Shown: piece after piece, positions 8,898-17,005 of the stretch | How the letters are laid out: every line of letters begins with the position of its first letter | How positions within the stretch are numbered: the stretch's first letter is position 1 | DNA from: Gordonia hirsuta DSM 44140 = NBRC 16056 | GTDB lineage: Bacteria; Actinomycetota; Actinomycetes; Mycobacteriales; Mycobacteriaceae | Assembly (NCBI RefSeq): GCF_000333015.1 | Contig: NZ_BANT01000025.1 | Location: forward strand, 26,525 to 90,524 | Length of the DNA stretch: 64,000 nt | Direction of reading: 5' to 3' | Notes under the pieces: model-generated | The model's input: the letters and a program-made list of their open reading frames with translations, nothing else | What the model was told of the DNA's origin: nothing | Database searches by the model: none | Program-made: the position numbers and the translations under genes

Positions 8898-9719
8898 GTG
8901 CAGTTCTCTCGATTCGTCGCACTCGGAGACAGTCAGACCGAGGGCATGTGTGATCCCGATCCGCGCTATGAATTCCGCGGCTGGGCCGACCGGCTCGCCG
9001 AGCAGCTCGCGCAGCACAATCCCGACCTGCAGTACGCGAATCTCGCGGTACGCGGGAAGAACACTCGACAGGCACGGGAAGAGCAGCTACCGGCCGCACT
9101 GGCGATGGCACCCGACCTGATCACCGCCCCGCTGGGCATGAACGACGTCATCGGACGATCGGACATGGACCAGGTGCACGGCGACCTGGATGACGTCTAC
9201 TCTCAACTCGCCGGAACGGGTGCGACAGTGGTGATCTCGACATTCCCCGACGTGGTGCGCACCATCCCGCTGGGCCGGCGGCTCGAGTCCAAGCTGCTTG
9301 CCCTGAACGAGATGATGCGAGATTTCGCCGACCGCTACGGCTTCGTCCTGGTCGATCTGTATTCCGCACCGGTCCTCACCGACCTGCGGGCCTGGGCGCC
9401 GGACCGGCTGCACGCCTCTCCGCTGGGGCATGCCCGGTTCGCCGACGGCGCGGCCTACGCGCTGGGCCTGCCGGGAGCTTCGGCCGACTGGGGCAAGCCG
9501 CTGCCGCCGCAGCCGGATCGGAGTCGGCTGCTCCGGCACACCGCCGACACCCGGTGGGCGGTCCAGTTCCTGACGCCGTGGATGATCCGGAAGATGCGTG
9601 GACGCTCACTCGGCGACGGCCGCCCGCCCAAGCGCCCAGAACTCACCCCGGTTCGTGAATCCGGCCAGGCCGATCCAGGCCAGGCCAGGACCGGCTCCGG
9701 ATCGAGCAGTCCGGCCTGA
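8898..9719 (+). CDS. SGNH/GDSL-family hydrolase
   Basis: A 273-aa lipase/esterase-like hydrolase. Block I has the nucleophile Ser in FVALGDSQTEG. Block III is APLGMNDVIG with the oxyanion Asn. Block V is WAPDRLHASPLGH with catalytic Asp and His. No signal peptide is visible, so it is probably cytoplasmic. The GTG start begins the domain (VQFSRFVALGDS) and follows a TACAAT -10 hexamer by seven nt; the open frame further upstream overlaps the alkB promoter. It is divergent from the alkane operon; a role in cleaving wax or fatty esters would fit but is not shown. The last 40 residues are Pro/Gly/Ser-rich and look disordered. Confidence 0.85.
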   Translation: MQFSRFVALGDSQTEGMCDPDPRYEFRGWADRLAEQLAQHNPDLQYANLAVRGKNTRQAREEQLPAALAMAPDLITAPLGMNDVIGRSDMDQVHGDLDDVYSQLAGTGATVVISTFPDVVRTIPLGRRLESKLLALNEMMRDFADRYGFVLVDLYSAPVLTDLRAWAPDRLHASPLGHARFADGAAYALGLPGASADWGKPLPPQPDRSRLLRHTADTRWAVQFLTPWMIRKMRGRSLGDGRPPKRPELTPVRESGQADPGQARTGSGSSSPA

Positions 9720-9723
9720 CCGA

Positions 9724-10227
9724 TCAGTCCTGCGCGTCGCCGTCCGGGTGCTTGGTGCCGACCAGCTCGAACACCGGATTGGTGATGCGTTCGACCGCCG
9801 CGACGGTGGCCGCCTGGCGTTGCGCGAATTCAGCGACGATTGCGGCCAACTCGGCCTGCGCCGCGGCGAACTTCGCGATGGTCTCACTCATCTGCCGCTG
9901 CTGCACGATGAACTCCTGCAGTGGCTGAGACACCGCCCCGGCCAGACCGGTGGCGCTGCCGGCCATGCCGACGACCGCGCCGCTGAGGTCGGTCACCTGC
10001 TGCATCAGCACATCCGACGACGTCGCGACCCCGGCACTGGTCATCGCCCGCACCTTGTTCAGGGTGTCGGTCGCGACCTTGATCGCCTGCTCCTGCGAGC
10101 GGGTGAAGACCGCGAACGGGACGGCGAGCGGGTTCGTCAGCAGCCCCTCCAAGGCCGCCGCTTCCCCGGTCCCCGCGCTCCCCGCGGTGACATCGGATTC
10201 GGTGCTCGGAGAATCTTCGGCTGCCAT
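9724..10227 (-). CDS. Hypothetical protein with long amphipathic helices
   Basis: A 167-aa protein I do not recognise. After an acidic, Ser/Thr-rich tail of about 25 residues it is almost wholly helix-forming (LTNPLAVPFAVFTRSQEQAIKVATDTLNKVR, then Ala-rich heptad-like segments to FAQRQAATVAAVERITNP). It lacks Cys, a signal peptide and strongly hydrophobic segments. The amphipathic Ala/Gln-rich pattern and size resemble phasin-like granule-associated proteins, which would suit a storage-lipid-accumulating actinomycete, but no diagnostic motif is present. It is convergent with the SGNH hydrolase gene, with stops four bp apart. Confidence 0.65.
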   Translation of the reverse strand: MAAEDSPSTESDVTAGSAGTGEAAALEGLLTNPLAVPFAVFTRSQEQAIKVATDTLNKVRAMTSAGVATSSDVLMQQVTDLSGAVVGMAGSATGLAGAVSQPLQEFIVQQRQMSETIAKFAAAQAELAAIVAEFAQRQAATVAAVERITNPVFELVGTKHPDGDAQD

Positions 10228-10322
10228 AGTCGCAGCCTAGACGCTCGAGAGCGCCGATGGCGGGATCCGATGCCCTGACTTTCGTCGGCGCCGCCACCGG
10301 CCCATCCGCCGACCGCGAACGC

Positions 10323-10607
10323 TCAAGACACGATCGGCCGGCCGGTGGCCTGGGATGCCTCCTCCACCGACCCCAGGTTGGTCAGATCGGCGAACCCCGC
10401 GCGCCGCATCACGGCCACCGCCTGACCGGAGCGGTTCCCCGAGCGGCAGTACAGCACGTAACTGGCGGCCGGATCGAGGTCGGCGAGCACCGTGGCCACC
10501 GACCCCTGACTGAAATCGAGCAGCTGAGCGCCGTCGACATGGCCCATTGCGTATTCCGCCGCCGTCCGAACATCCAGGATGGTCGCGGCGGGATCGACGC
10601 CGGTCAT
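10323..10607 (-). CDS. Single-domain rhodanese
   Basis: A 94-aa rhodanese-like sulfurtransferase. The active-site loop is VLYCRSGNRSGQA, with Cys as the persulfide-carrying residue at about position 57. The N-terminal TILDVRTAAEYAMGHVDGA is the usual CH2A-type motif. It is the last gene of the sulfide-detoxification operon and its ATG overlaps the stop of a 35-aa ORF (ATGA). It probably transfers sulfane sulfur between low-molecular-weight thiols and sulfite or acceptor proteins. Confidence 0.88.
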   Translation of the reverse strand: MTGVDPAATILDVRTAAEYAMGHVDGAQLLDFSQGSVATVLADLDPAASYVLYCRSGNRSGQAVAVMRRAGFADLTNLGSVEEASQATGRPIVS

Positions 10608-10711
10608 CGGCGCACCTCACTCGATGTGCGGCCGGCAGCGCCGGAGGCTTTCCCAGACACCTGGGCGGCGCCGGGCAGTGGAGACCCGACCCCCGAGATC
10701 ACGCGAAACAT
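10604..10711 (-). CDS. 35-aa small ORF coupled to the rhodanese
   Basis: ATG at 10711 is preceded by GGAAAGGA about six nt upstream, a strong ribosome binding site. The frame encodes 35 residues (start MFRVISGVGSPLPGAAQ, end RTSSEVRR) and its TGA overlaps the rhodanese ATG. It has no Cys and no membrane segment. It could be a genuine small protein or a leader ORF that sets rhodanese translation. Support is positional only. Confidence 0.45.
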   Translation of the reverse strand: MFRVISGVGSPLPGAAQVSGKASGAAGRTSSEVRR

Positions 10712-10737
10712 GTGCAGTCCTTTCCGATGTTGAGGAA

Positions 10738-11529
10738 TCAGCTGCCGGACAACGAGGAAACCAGTGCGGGGACTTCCTGGGCGAGCACGAAGACGCCCAT
10801 GACCAGTACAAAGACACCAAATCCGGTACGCAGGGCTTTCTCCGGTATACGACCGGCCAGCGCCACACCGACGAACGACCCCGCGATCGCCATCGCCGTG
10901 AAGGCCAGGGTGATCGCCCACTCCATGTGCACGGAGAACAGGTAGCCTCCCAGCCCGGCAAAAGACTTCATCGTGATCACCAGCAGCGAGGTGCCGACCG
11001 CCGCCGCCATCGGCAGACCACCCAGAAGGTTGAGCGCGGGCACCACCAGGAAGCCGCCGCCGGCACCGACCAGCCCCGTGGCGATGCCCACCAGAAATCC
11101 GTCCAAGAGGATGCGCAGCACCGGTGGCTTGTGTTCGACGGCCGGATCCTCCGGCCGTCCGCTCTTGCGGCCCCGGAGCATCGCGCCCGCTGTCACGATC
11201 ATCATGATCGCGAACAAGACCATCAGGACTATCTCGGAGATGAAACCCCCGATCAGTCCACCCGCGAACGCCCCCGCCATACCCGCGGCGCCGAAGATGA
11301 GACCGGTCTTCCACCGCACCCGCCCGGAACGGGCGTGTCCGATCATGCTGACGGCACTGGTGGTGCCGACGATGAACAACGAAGCGGCGATCGCTGCACG
11401 GGGCTCCATGCCGAGGACGTAGGTGAGAATCGGCACGGTCAGGATGGACCCGCCGCCTCCCAGGAGCCCGAGCGAGATGCCGACCAGCCCGGCGAGGACC
11501 AGCACGACGATGATGAGCGATGCTTCCAT
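10738..11529 (-). CDS. TauE/SafE-family sulfite/sulfur-anion exporter
   Basis: A 263-aa membrane protein with about eight hydrophobic segments in two repeats. Each repeat begins with the family signature: GLLGGGGSILTVPILTYVLG near the N-terminus and GLVGAGGGFLVVPALNLLGG in the middle. The family exports sulfite, sulfoacetate or related anions. AGGAG seven nt upstream supports ATG 11529 rather than earlier in-frame codons. In this operon it most likely exports sulfite or thiosulfate made by the persulfide dioxygenase, 25 bp upstream, as in Staphylococcus cst operons. Confidence 0.9.
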   Translation of the reverse strand: MEASLIIVVLVLAGLVGISLGLLGGGGSILTVPILTYVLGMEPRAAIAASLFIVGTTSAVSMIGHARSGRVRWKTGLIFGAAGMAGAFAGGLIGGFISEIVLMVLFAIMMIVTAGAMLRGRKSGRPEDPAVEHKPPVLRILLDGFLVGIATGLVGAGGGFLVVPALNLLGGLPMAAAVGTSLLVITMKSFAGLGGYLFSVHMEWAITLAFTAMAIAGSFVGVALAGRIPEKALRTGFGVFVLVMGVFVLAQEVPALVSSLSGS

Positions 11530-11554
11530 GCTGGGACTCCTGGGGAGATGGCGG

Positions 11555-12973
11555 TTAGGCGACGAGGGGTTCGTTGCCGGGGACCTCGATCCAGCCGGCG
11601 TAGCTGCCCTCGAGCTCGGCCACGTCGTAGCCGACTCGGCGCAGCGCACTGGCCACGACGCAGTTGCGGACTCCGCCCTGGCAGTAGGTGACGATCGTGC
11701 CCGCATCGGGTGCCGGCAGTTCGTCGAGGTGCCACATCAGGCGCCCGCTGGACAGCTGATAGGCGCCGGGCACATGCCCGTCGGAGAACTCGGTCTTGTT
11801 CCGCACGTCGAGCAGCATGCTGCGTTCGAAGCCGTCGAGGTCTTCGGGTTTCACCAGCGTGGGCGCGACCAGTTCCAGGCCGTCGAGCGAGGTGACGAAG
11901 CCTTGCACCGAGTCGATGCCCACGCGCACCAGATGGTCGCGCAACTCCTCGGCGTCGTCACGGTTCTCGGCGAGCAGGACCAGGGGGCGCTGCTCGGTTT
12001 CGGGGTTGTAGACCCACGAACCGTAGGTGGCGGCCTTGTCCACTCCCGGGATGTTCAGCGAACGCGGCACCGTGCCCTCGTGGACCTCGCTGCCTTCGCG
12101 GGTGTCGACGAGGATCACCTCATCGCGCTCCAGCGCGGCGCTGAGCTCATCGGTGGTGTACTCCACGAGCTCGGCGACCTCACCCAGCACCGCCGGGCCG
12201 GACTTGTTCTGCATCTTCATCCGCCCGAAGTAGGCGTGCGCGTCGGGCTGACCGTCGAGCAGTTCGTCGATGAAGCCCTGCTCGTCGTTGGCCGCCAGGT
12301 ACTTGCCCCACCATGAGAATTCGCGTTCATAGCCCACGGTCGACGCCGCGATCGCCCCCAGCGCCTTACCGCAGGCCGATCCCGAGCCGTGCGCCGGGAG
12401 CACCTGCACATAGTCCGGCAGCGCGAGGAAGTGATCGCGCAGGCTGGCGAACAGGTCTTTGGCGCCGGCGAAGCGGGTGTCGACGTAGCCGGCGGCCTCG
12501 TCGAGCAGATCCGGGCGGCCGAGATCGCCGACGAAGACGAAGTCGCCGGTGAGCATGAAGCCGGGCGCGGACGCCTGGGCCCCGTCGGTGACTAGGAACG
12601 ACATGTGCTCCGGAGTGTGGCCGGGAGTGTGCACCGCTTCCAGGCTGATGTTGCCCAGATCGATCCGATGACCGTGCTTCATGCGTACCGCGTCGTCGAA
12701 GTCGGAACCGTAGGTCCAGTCCGGACCGCCCTCGTCGGAGACGTACATCTGCGCGCCGGTGGCCGCAGCGAGCTCGCGCGTACCGGACAGGTAGTCGGCG
12801 TGGATATGGGTTTCGGTCACCCCGACGATCTTCATGTCGTTCTTCTCGGCGAGATCGAGGTAGACCCCGGTATCGCGCCTCGGGTCGACGACGATGGCTT
12901 CACCCTTCGCCTGGCAGCCGATGAAGTAGCTTGCCTGCGCCAGGTCCTCGTCGTAGATGCGTTCCAGCAGCAT
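11555..12973 (-). CDS. CstB-like persulfide dioxygenase-rhodanese fusion
   Basis: A 472-aa three-module protein. Residues 1-250 are a metallo-beta-lactamase-fold non-heme iron domain: His56/His58/Asp60 in HIHADYLSG, His115 and His119 in HTPGHTPEH, and Asp150 in GDLGRPDLL. Next is a rhodanese-like module (about 260-355, ILVDTREGSEVHEG) whose active-loop position reads LLAENRDDAE, without Cys, so it is probably inactive. The C-terminal rhodanese (about 365-472) has Cys431 in YCQGGVR. This layout is that of CstB, which oxidises thiol or coenzyme persulfides and yields thiosulfate. ATG 12973 begins the MBL domain. It is central to the sulfide operon. Confidence 0.92.
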   Translation of the reverse strand: MLLERIYDEDLAQASYFIGCQAKGEAIVVDPRRDTGVYLDLAEKNDMKIVGVTETHIHADYLSGTRELAAATGAQMYVSDEGGPDWTYGSDFDDAVRMKHGHRIDLGNISLEAVHTPGHTPEHMSFLVTDGAQASAPGFMLTGDFVFVGDLGRPDLLDEAAGYVDTRFAGAKDLFASLRDHFLALPDYVQVLPAHGSGSACGKALGAIAASTVGYEREFSWWGKYLAANDEQGFIDELLDGQPDAHAYFGRMKMQNKSGPAVLGEVAELVEYTTDELSAALERDEVILVDTREGSEVHEGTVPRSLNIPGVDKAATYGSWVYNPETEQRPLVLLAENRDDAEELRDHLVRVGIDSVQGFVTSLDGLELVAPTLVKPEDLDGFERSMLLDVRNKTEFSDGHVPGAYQLSSGRLMWHLDELPAPDAGTIVTYCQGGVRNCVVASALRRVGYDVAELEGSYAGWIEVPGNEPLVA

Positions 12974-13008
12974 GATCAGACTCTTTCCGGTTGAGTAAGT
13001 GTGAAGGC

Positions 13009-13194
13009 TTAGCGGGCGAACAGGGGCGAGTAGATGTTTCCGCGCGCGGACCTCGCCGCGACGATCTCGGACTGAGCGTGCTCGCCGCCGCACCACTGTG
13101 CGGCCGGAACACTCTGACGCACCATCTCAACGTGCTGGCCACACCCGGCCCACGTCGTTTTTCCACAGATCTGGCAGTTGGCTGGTCCGCACAT
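13009..13194 (-). CDS. 61-aa Cys-rich protein heading the sulfide operon
   Basis: Starts MCGPANCQICGKTTWAGCGQ and ends IYSPLFAR. GAGGAG six nt upstream fixes the ATG. The N-terminal half has five Cys (2, 7, 10, 18 and a later WCGGEH), in CxxxxCxxC-x7-CGQH-x12-WC spacing, which looks like a small Zn- or Fe-binding knuckle. I do not know a function. It is the first gene behind the CsoR/CstR-type operators and precedes the persulfide dioxygenase by 35 bp, so a role in binding metal or persulfide sulfur is inferred. Confidence 0.75.
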   Translation of the reverse strand: MCGPANCQICGKTTWAGCGQHVEMVRQSVPAAQWCGGEHAQSEIVAARSARGNIYSPLFAR

Positions 13195-13244
13195 GACGCA
13201 CTCCTCGGATGATTTCGGTCCTGTTGACTTCAACGATACTACGT

Positions 13245-13294
13245 ATACCCCCGGGGGTATTGGTGAACGATGATCAGCATACCCCAGGGGGTAT
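13245..13294. promoter_or_regulatory. Tandem CsoR/CstR-type operators
   Basis: Two 16-bp G/C-tract palindromes: ATACCCCCGGGGGTAT (13245-13260, perfect) and ATACCCCAGGGGGTAT (13279-13294, one mismatch per arm). Their centres are 34 bp apart, about three helical turns. The pattern ATAC(C)4-5(G)4-5TAT is the operator type of CsoR/RcnR-family repressors, including the persulfide-sensing CstR. It lies 50-100 bp upstream of the first gene of the sulfide operon. No CsoR-family gene occurs in the window. Confidence 0.85.
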
Positions 13295-13366
13295 CTAATT
13301 TGTCAAGCCTTTCCCCTGCCGAACAGGTGCGGAAAGCTCAGCCGAGAGGCACGAGCCGGAAAACGA

Positions 13367-13404
13367 CAGTGGCTCCGACCGGACGAATCCGATCGGAGCC
13401 ACTG
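13367..13404 (-). terminator. Terminator of the fad operon
   Basis: CAGTGGCTCCGA (13367-13378) and TCGGAGCCACTG (13393-13404) form a perfect 12-bp stem with a 14-nt loop, 30 nt past the stop of the fadB-like gene. On the minus strand it is followed by TCGTTTTCC, a weak U-tract. Confidence 0.75.
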
Positions 13405-13433
13405 CGCATTACGCGCGAAGCGACGCTTGAGAC

Positions 13434-15635
13434 TTACGCGGGGCGCAGGTTCTCGTTGGTCAGCTTGTCGACACCGGCCTCAGCCTTGGCGACCAGCGAG
13501 GCCGGCGGGCGGAAGTGCTCGCCGTACTTGTCGGCCAGCTCGTTGGACCGGGCGACGAAGCCCTGGATGCCGCCGTCGTACTGGTTGATGTACTGGACGA
13601 CGCCACCGGTCCACGCCGGGAAACCGATACCGAAGATTGAACCGATGTTGGCATCCTCGACCGAGGTGAGCACACCCTCGTCGAAGCACTTGACGGTCTC
13701 CAGTGCCTCGGCAAAGAGCATGCGCTCCTTCATGTCCTCCAGCGGGATCTCGACCGAGCCGGAGTTGAAGTTCTCCCGCACACCCGGCCAGATCAGGGTC
13801 CGCTTGCCGTCGACGTAGTCGTAGAAGCCGGCGCCGTCCTTGCGCGAAGTGCGGCCCAGGTCCACCATCTTGTCGATCACCGCGTACGAGCCGTGCGAGG
13901 GGAACTCGATGCCGGCGGCTTCGGCACCGGCCTTGGTCTCGTTCCGGATCTTCTGCATCAGCGTCAGCGTGAGTTCATCGGACAGCTGCAGCGGTGCGGC
14001 CGGGTAACCGGCCTGGCTGCCCGCCTGCTCGATGAACGCCGGTTCGATACCCTCGCCGACGGCCGCGATGGCCTCGTTGATGAAGGTGCCGATCACCCGG
14101 CTGGTGAAGAAGCCGCGGCTGTCGTTGACCACGATCGGGGTCTTGCGGATCGCCAGGGTGTAGTCGATGACCTTGGCCAGCACCTCATCCTTGGTCTTCT
14201 CGCCGCAGATGATCTCCACCAGCGGCATCTTGTCGACCGGGGAGAAGAAGTGGATACCGATGAAGTCTTCCTGGCGCTTGACACCCTCGGCCAGGCCGGT
14301 GATCGGCAGGGTCGAGGTGTTGGAGCCGAGCACGGCGTCGGGTTCGACGATGTCCTCGATCTCCTGGAAGACCTTGTTCTTGACCTCGACGGACTCGAAA
14401 GCCGCCTCGATCACCAGGTCGACGCCCTTGAAGTCCTGCGCGTCGACCGTCGGGTGGATGCGGTCGAGCAGAGCCTTGCTCTTCTCCTCGGTGGTCCGCC
14501 CGCGCGAGAGAGCCTTCTCCTCGAGCTTGACCGAGTAGTCCTTGCCGCGGTTGGCCGCATCGATGTCGATGTCCTTGAGGACGACGTCGATCCCGGCCTT
14601 GGCGCTGACGTACGCGATCGCCGCGCCCATCATGCCCGCGCCGATCACGCCGACCTTCTTCGGCTTCCACTTGTCGAAGCCCTCGGGGCGCGAGCCGCCG
14701 CCGTTGATGTGCTGCAGATCGAAGAAGAACGCCTTGATCATGTTCTGCGCGACCTGGCCGGTGACCAGCGAGACGAAGTAGCGGGTCTCGATCAGGTCGG
14801 CCGAGTCGACGTCGACGTAGGCGCCTTCGATGGCCGCGGCCAGGATGGCGCGCGGGGCGGGCATGTTGGTGCCCTTGATCTGCTTGCGCAGCAGTGCCGG
14901 GAAGGCCGGCAGGTTCGCCGCGACCTTCGGGTTGGTCGGCGCGCCGCCGGGCATCTTGTAGCCCTTGACGTCGAACGGCTGCTGGGCTTCCGGGTTCTCC
15001 TTGATCCAGGCCTTGGCGGCGGGGATCATCTCCTCCACGGTATCGACCACCACGTCGACCAGACCGGTCTCCTTGGCCTTGGCCGGGTTGAACTGGGTGC
15101 CCTGCAGCAGCACACCCATCAGGGCGTTCTGCAGACCCAGCATCCGGACGGTACGGACGACGCCGCCGCCGCCCGGGAGCAGGCCGAGGGTGACCTCCGG
15201 CAGACCGATCTTGGAGCCGCGGGTATCGGCCGCGATGCGGTGGTGGCAGTGCAGAGCCAGCTCGAGGCCGCCGCCCAGGGCCGCACCGTTGATGGCCGCC
15301 ACGACCGGCTTGCCGAGGGTCTCCAGACGACGCAGCACGGCCTTCATGGCGTTGGTGCGATCGTTGATCTCGGTGGCGACCTGCTCGGCGGTCTTGTCCT
15401 TGGGAGCGCCGCTGGTCATGTCCTTGAGGTCGCCGCCGGCGAAGAAGGTCTTCTTCGCCGAGGTCAGCACGACACCGGTGATGTCGTCCTTCTCCGCCTC
15501 CAGGCGATCGACGGTGGCCGCGATCGAATCCATGAACAGCTGGTTCATCGTGTTGGCGCCCTGGTTCGGGTCGTCCATCGTCAGGATGACGACGCCGTCG
15601 GCGTCCTTCTCCCACGCGATCATGTTGTCACTCAT
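13434..15635 (-). CDS. fadB: Bifunctional 3-hydroxyacyl-CoA dehydrogenase/enoyl-CoA hydratase
   Basis: A 733-aa fatty acid oxidation alpha-subunit. Residues 1-290 are a crotonase domain, with the oxyanion-hole segments FFAGGDLKDM and NGAALGGGLELALHCHHRIA and the Glu in IGLPEVTLGLLPGGGG. From about 335 is the NAD-binding fold VGVIGAGMMGAAIAY. The dehydrogenase catalytic His lies in FIGIHFFSPVDKMPLVEII and the helical domain follows to the C-terminus. It performs steps two and three of beta-oxidation. ATG 15635 (MSDNMIAWEKD) matches the family start. The thiolase gene lies 34 bp upstream on the same strand, making a fadA-fadB operon. Confidence 0.94.
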   Translation of the reverse strand: MSDNMIAWEKDADGVVILTMDDPNQGANTMNQLFMDSIAATVDRLEAEKDDITGVVLTSAKKTFFAGGDLKDMTSGAPKDKTAEQVATEINDRTNAMKAVLRRLETLGKPVVAAINGAALGGGLELALHCHHRIAADTRGSKIGLPEVTLGLLPGGGGVVRTVRMLGLQNALMGVLLQGTQFNPAKAKETGLVDVVVDTVEEMIPAAKAWIKENPEAQQPFDVKGYKMPGGAPTNPKVAANLPAFPALLRKQIKGTNMPAPRAILAAAIEGAYVDVDSADLIETRYFVSLVTGQVAQNMIKAFFFDLQHINGGGSRPEGFDKWKPKKVGVIGAGMMGAAIAYVSAKAGIDVVLKDIDIDAANRGKDYSVKLEEKALSRGRTTEEKSKALLDRIHPTVDAQDFKGVDLVIEAAFESVEVKNKVFQEIEDIVEPDAVLGSNTSTLPITGLAEGVKRQEDFIGIHFFSPVDKMPLVEIICGEKTKDEVLAKVIDYTLAIRKTPIVVNDSRGFFTSRVIGTFINEAIAAVGEGIEPAFIEQAGSQAGYPAAPLQLSDELTLTLMQKIRNETKAGAEAAGIEFPSHGSYAVIDKMVDLGRTSRKDGAGFYDYVDGKRTLIWPGVRENFNSGSVEIPLEDMKERMLFAEALETVKCFDEGVLTSVEDANIGSIFGIGFPAWTGGVVQYINQYDGGIQGFVARSNELADKYGEHFRPPASLVAKAEAGVDKLTNENLRPA

Positions 15636-15669
15636 GAGTTCTGTCGTTTCCTTAGTCTCTGGTCTTGTC

Positions 15670-16881
15670 TCAGACGCGCTCGATGATGGTCGCGACACCC
15701 ATGCCGCCGCCGATGCACAGGGTCACCAGGCCGTAGCGGCCGCCGGTGCGCTCCAGCTCGTCCAGGCAGGTGCCCAGGATCATCGCGCCGGTGGCACCCA
15801 GCGGGTGACCCAGGGCGATGGCGCCGCCGTTGACGTTCACCTTCTCGTGGGGGATGTTCAGATCCTTCTCCCACTTCATGACGACCGACGCGAAAGCCTC
15901 GTTCAGCTCGAAGACGTCGATGTCGTCAACGGTCAGGCCCGCCTTCTCCAGTGCCTTCTCGGTGGCCGGGGTGGGGCCGGTGAGCATGATCGACGGCTCG
16001 CTGCCGACCTCGGCGTAAGCGACGATGCGGCCGCGGGGGGTGAGGCCGTTCTTCTTGCCGGCCTCCTCGCTGCCGATCAGCACCAGGCCGGCGCCGTCGA
16101 CGATGCCCGAGCTGTTACCGCCGGTGTGAACGTGGTTGACCTTCTCCACGTTCGGGTACTTCTGCATGATGACGTCGTCGAAGCCGGCCATATCGGCCAG
16201 TGCCTGGAAGGCGGGCTTCAGCTTGCCCAGGGCCTGGGCCGTGGTGCCCGGACGCATGTGCTCGTCGGTTTCCAGCAGCGTGACGCCATTGATGTCCTTG
16301 ACCGGCAGGATCGACTTGTCGAAACGGCCTTCGTTCCAGGCGATCTCGGCGCGGCGCTGCGACTCGGCCGCGAACTCGTCGACGTCCTCGCGGCTGAAGC
16401 CCTCGATGGTCGCGATCATGTCGGCGCCGATACCCTGCGGGGCGATGTAGTTGTCGTAGGCGGTGGCCGGGTCGGTGAACAGCGCGCCGCCGTCACTGCC
16501 CATCGGCACACGCGACATCGACTCCACACCGCCGGCGAGCACCAGATCGTCGAAGCCGGAGGCGACCTTGGCCGCAGCCAGGTTGCAGGCCTCCAGGCCC
16601 GAGGCGCAGAAGCGGTTGATCTGGGTGCCCGGCACGCTCTCGCCCAGGCCCGAGGTCAGCGCCGCGGTGCGAGCGATCACTGCGCCCTGCTCACCGACCG
16701 GCGAGACGACACCCAGGACGACGTCGTCGATGGCCTTCGGATCCAGATCGGGATGCCGCTCCAGGAGTCCGTTGATCAGGCCGGAGATCAGGTCGATCGG
16801 CTTGACGGTGTGGAGCGAACCGCCGCGCTGCTTGCCACGAGGCGTGCGCACCGCGTCGTAGATGAATGCTTGGTCGGGCAC
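15670..16881 (-). CDS. fadA: Acetyl-CoA acyltransferase (thiolase)
   Basis: A 403-aa thiolase that cleaves 3-ketoacyl-CoA in the last step of beta-oxidation. The nucleophile Cys is in [15 protein letters not shown]. The His of [16 protein letters not shown] and the Cys of [13 protein letters not shown] complete the active site. GTG 16881 is preferred because AAAGGA sits six nt upstream; the ATG 15 nt earlier would place that site inside the gene. It is first in the fadA-fadB operon, divergent from a double-TetR regulator that may control it. Confidence 0.93.
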   Translation of the reverse strand: MPDQAFIYDAVRTPRGKQRGGSLHTVKPIDLISGLINGLLERHPDLDPKAIDDVVLGVVSPVGEQGAVIARTAALTSGLGESVPGTQINRFCASGLEACNLAAAKVASGFDDLVLAGGVESMSRVPMGSDGGALFTDPATAYDNYIAPQGIGADMIATIEGFSREDVDEFAAESQRRAEIAWNEGRFDKSILPVKDINGVTLLETDEHMRPGTTAQALGKLKPAFQALADMAGFDDVIMQKYPNVEKVNHVHTGGNSSGIVDGAGLVLIGSEEAGKKNGLTPRGRIVAYAEVGSEPSIMLTGPTPATEKALEKAGLTVDDIDVFELNEAFASVVMKWEKDLNIPHEKVNVNGGAIALGHPLGATGAMILGTCLDELERTGGRYGLVTLCIGGGMGVATIIERV

Positions 16882-17005
16882 TTGTGTTCCTTTCACACGA
16901 ACCTAGATGGTTACCCCGTCAGGCTAACGCGCGATAACGCATTTGGCTATAGCGGCAGGTCCTTCCATATGAATCTGCTTCCTCTTCGGTTATGGTCTGT
17001 TCACG

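Noticed and set aside
13270..13818. A plus-strand ORF starting inside the CsoR-type operator
   Set aside because: It runs antisense into the fad terminator and fadB and has no domain; it only arises from GC bias.
13893..15686. A 597-codon open frame on the plus strand opposite fadB
   Set aside because: It mirrors the highly GC-biased third positions of the real gene and shows only low-complexity Gly/Asp/Arg/Leu composition.
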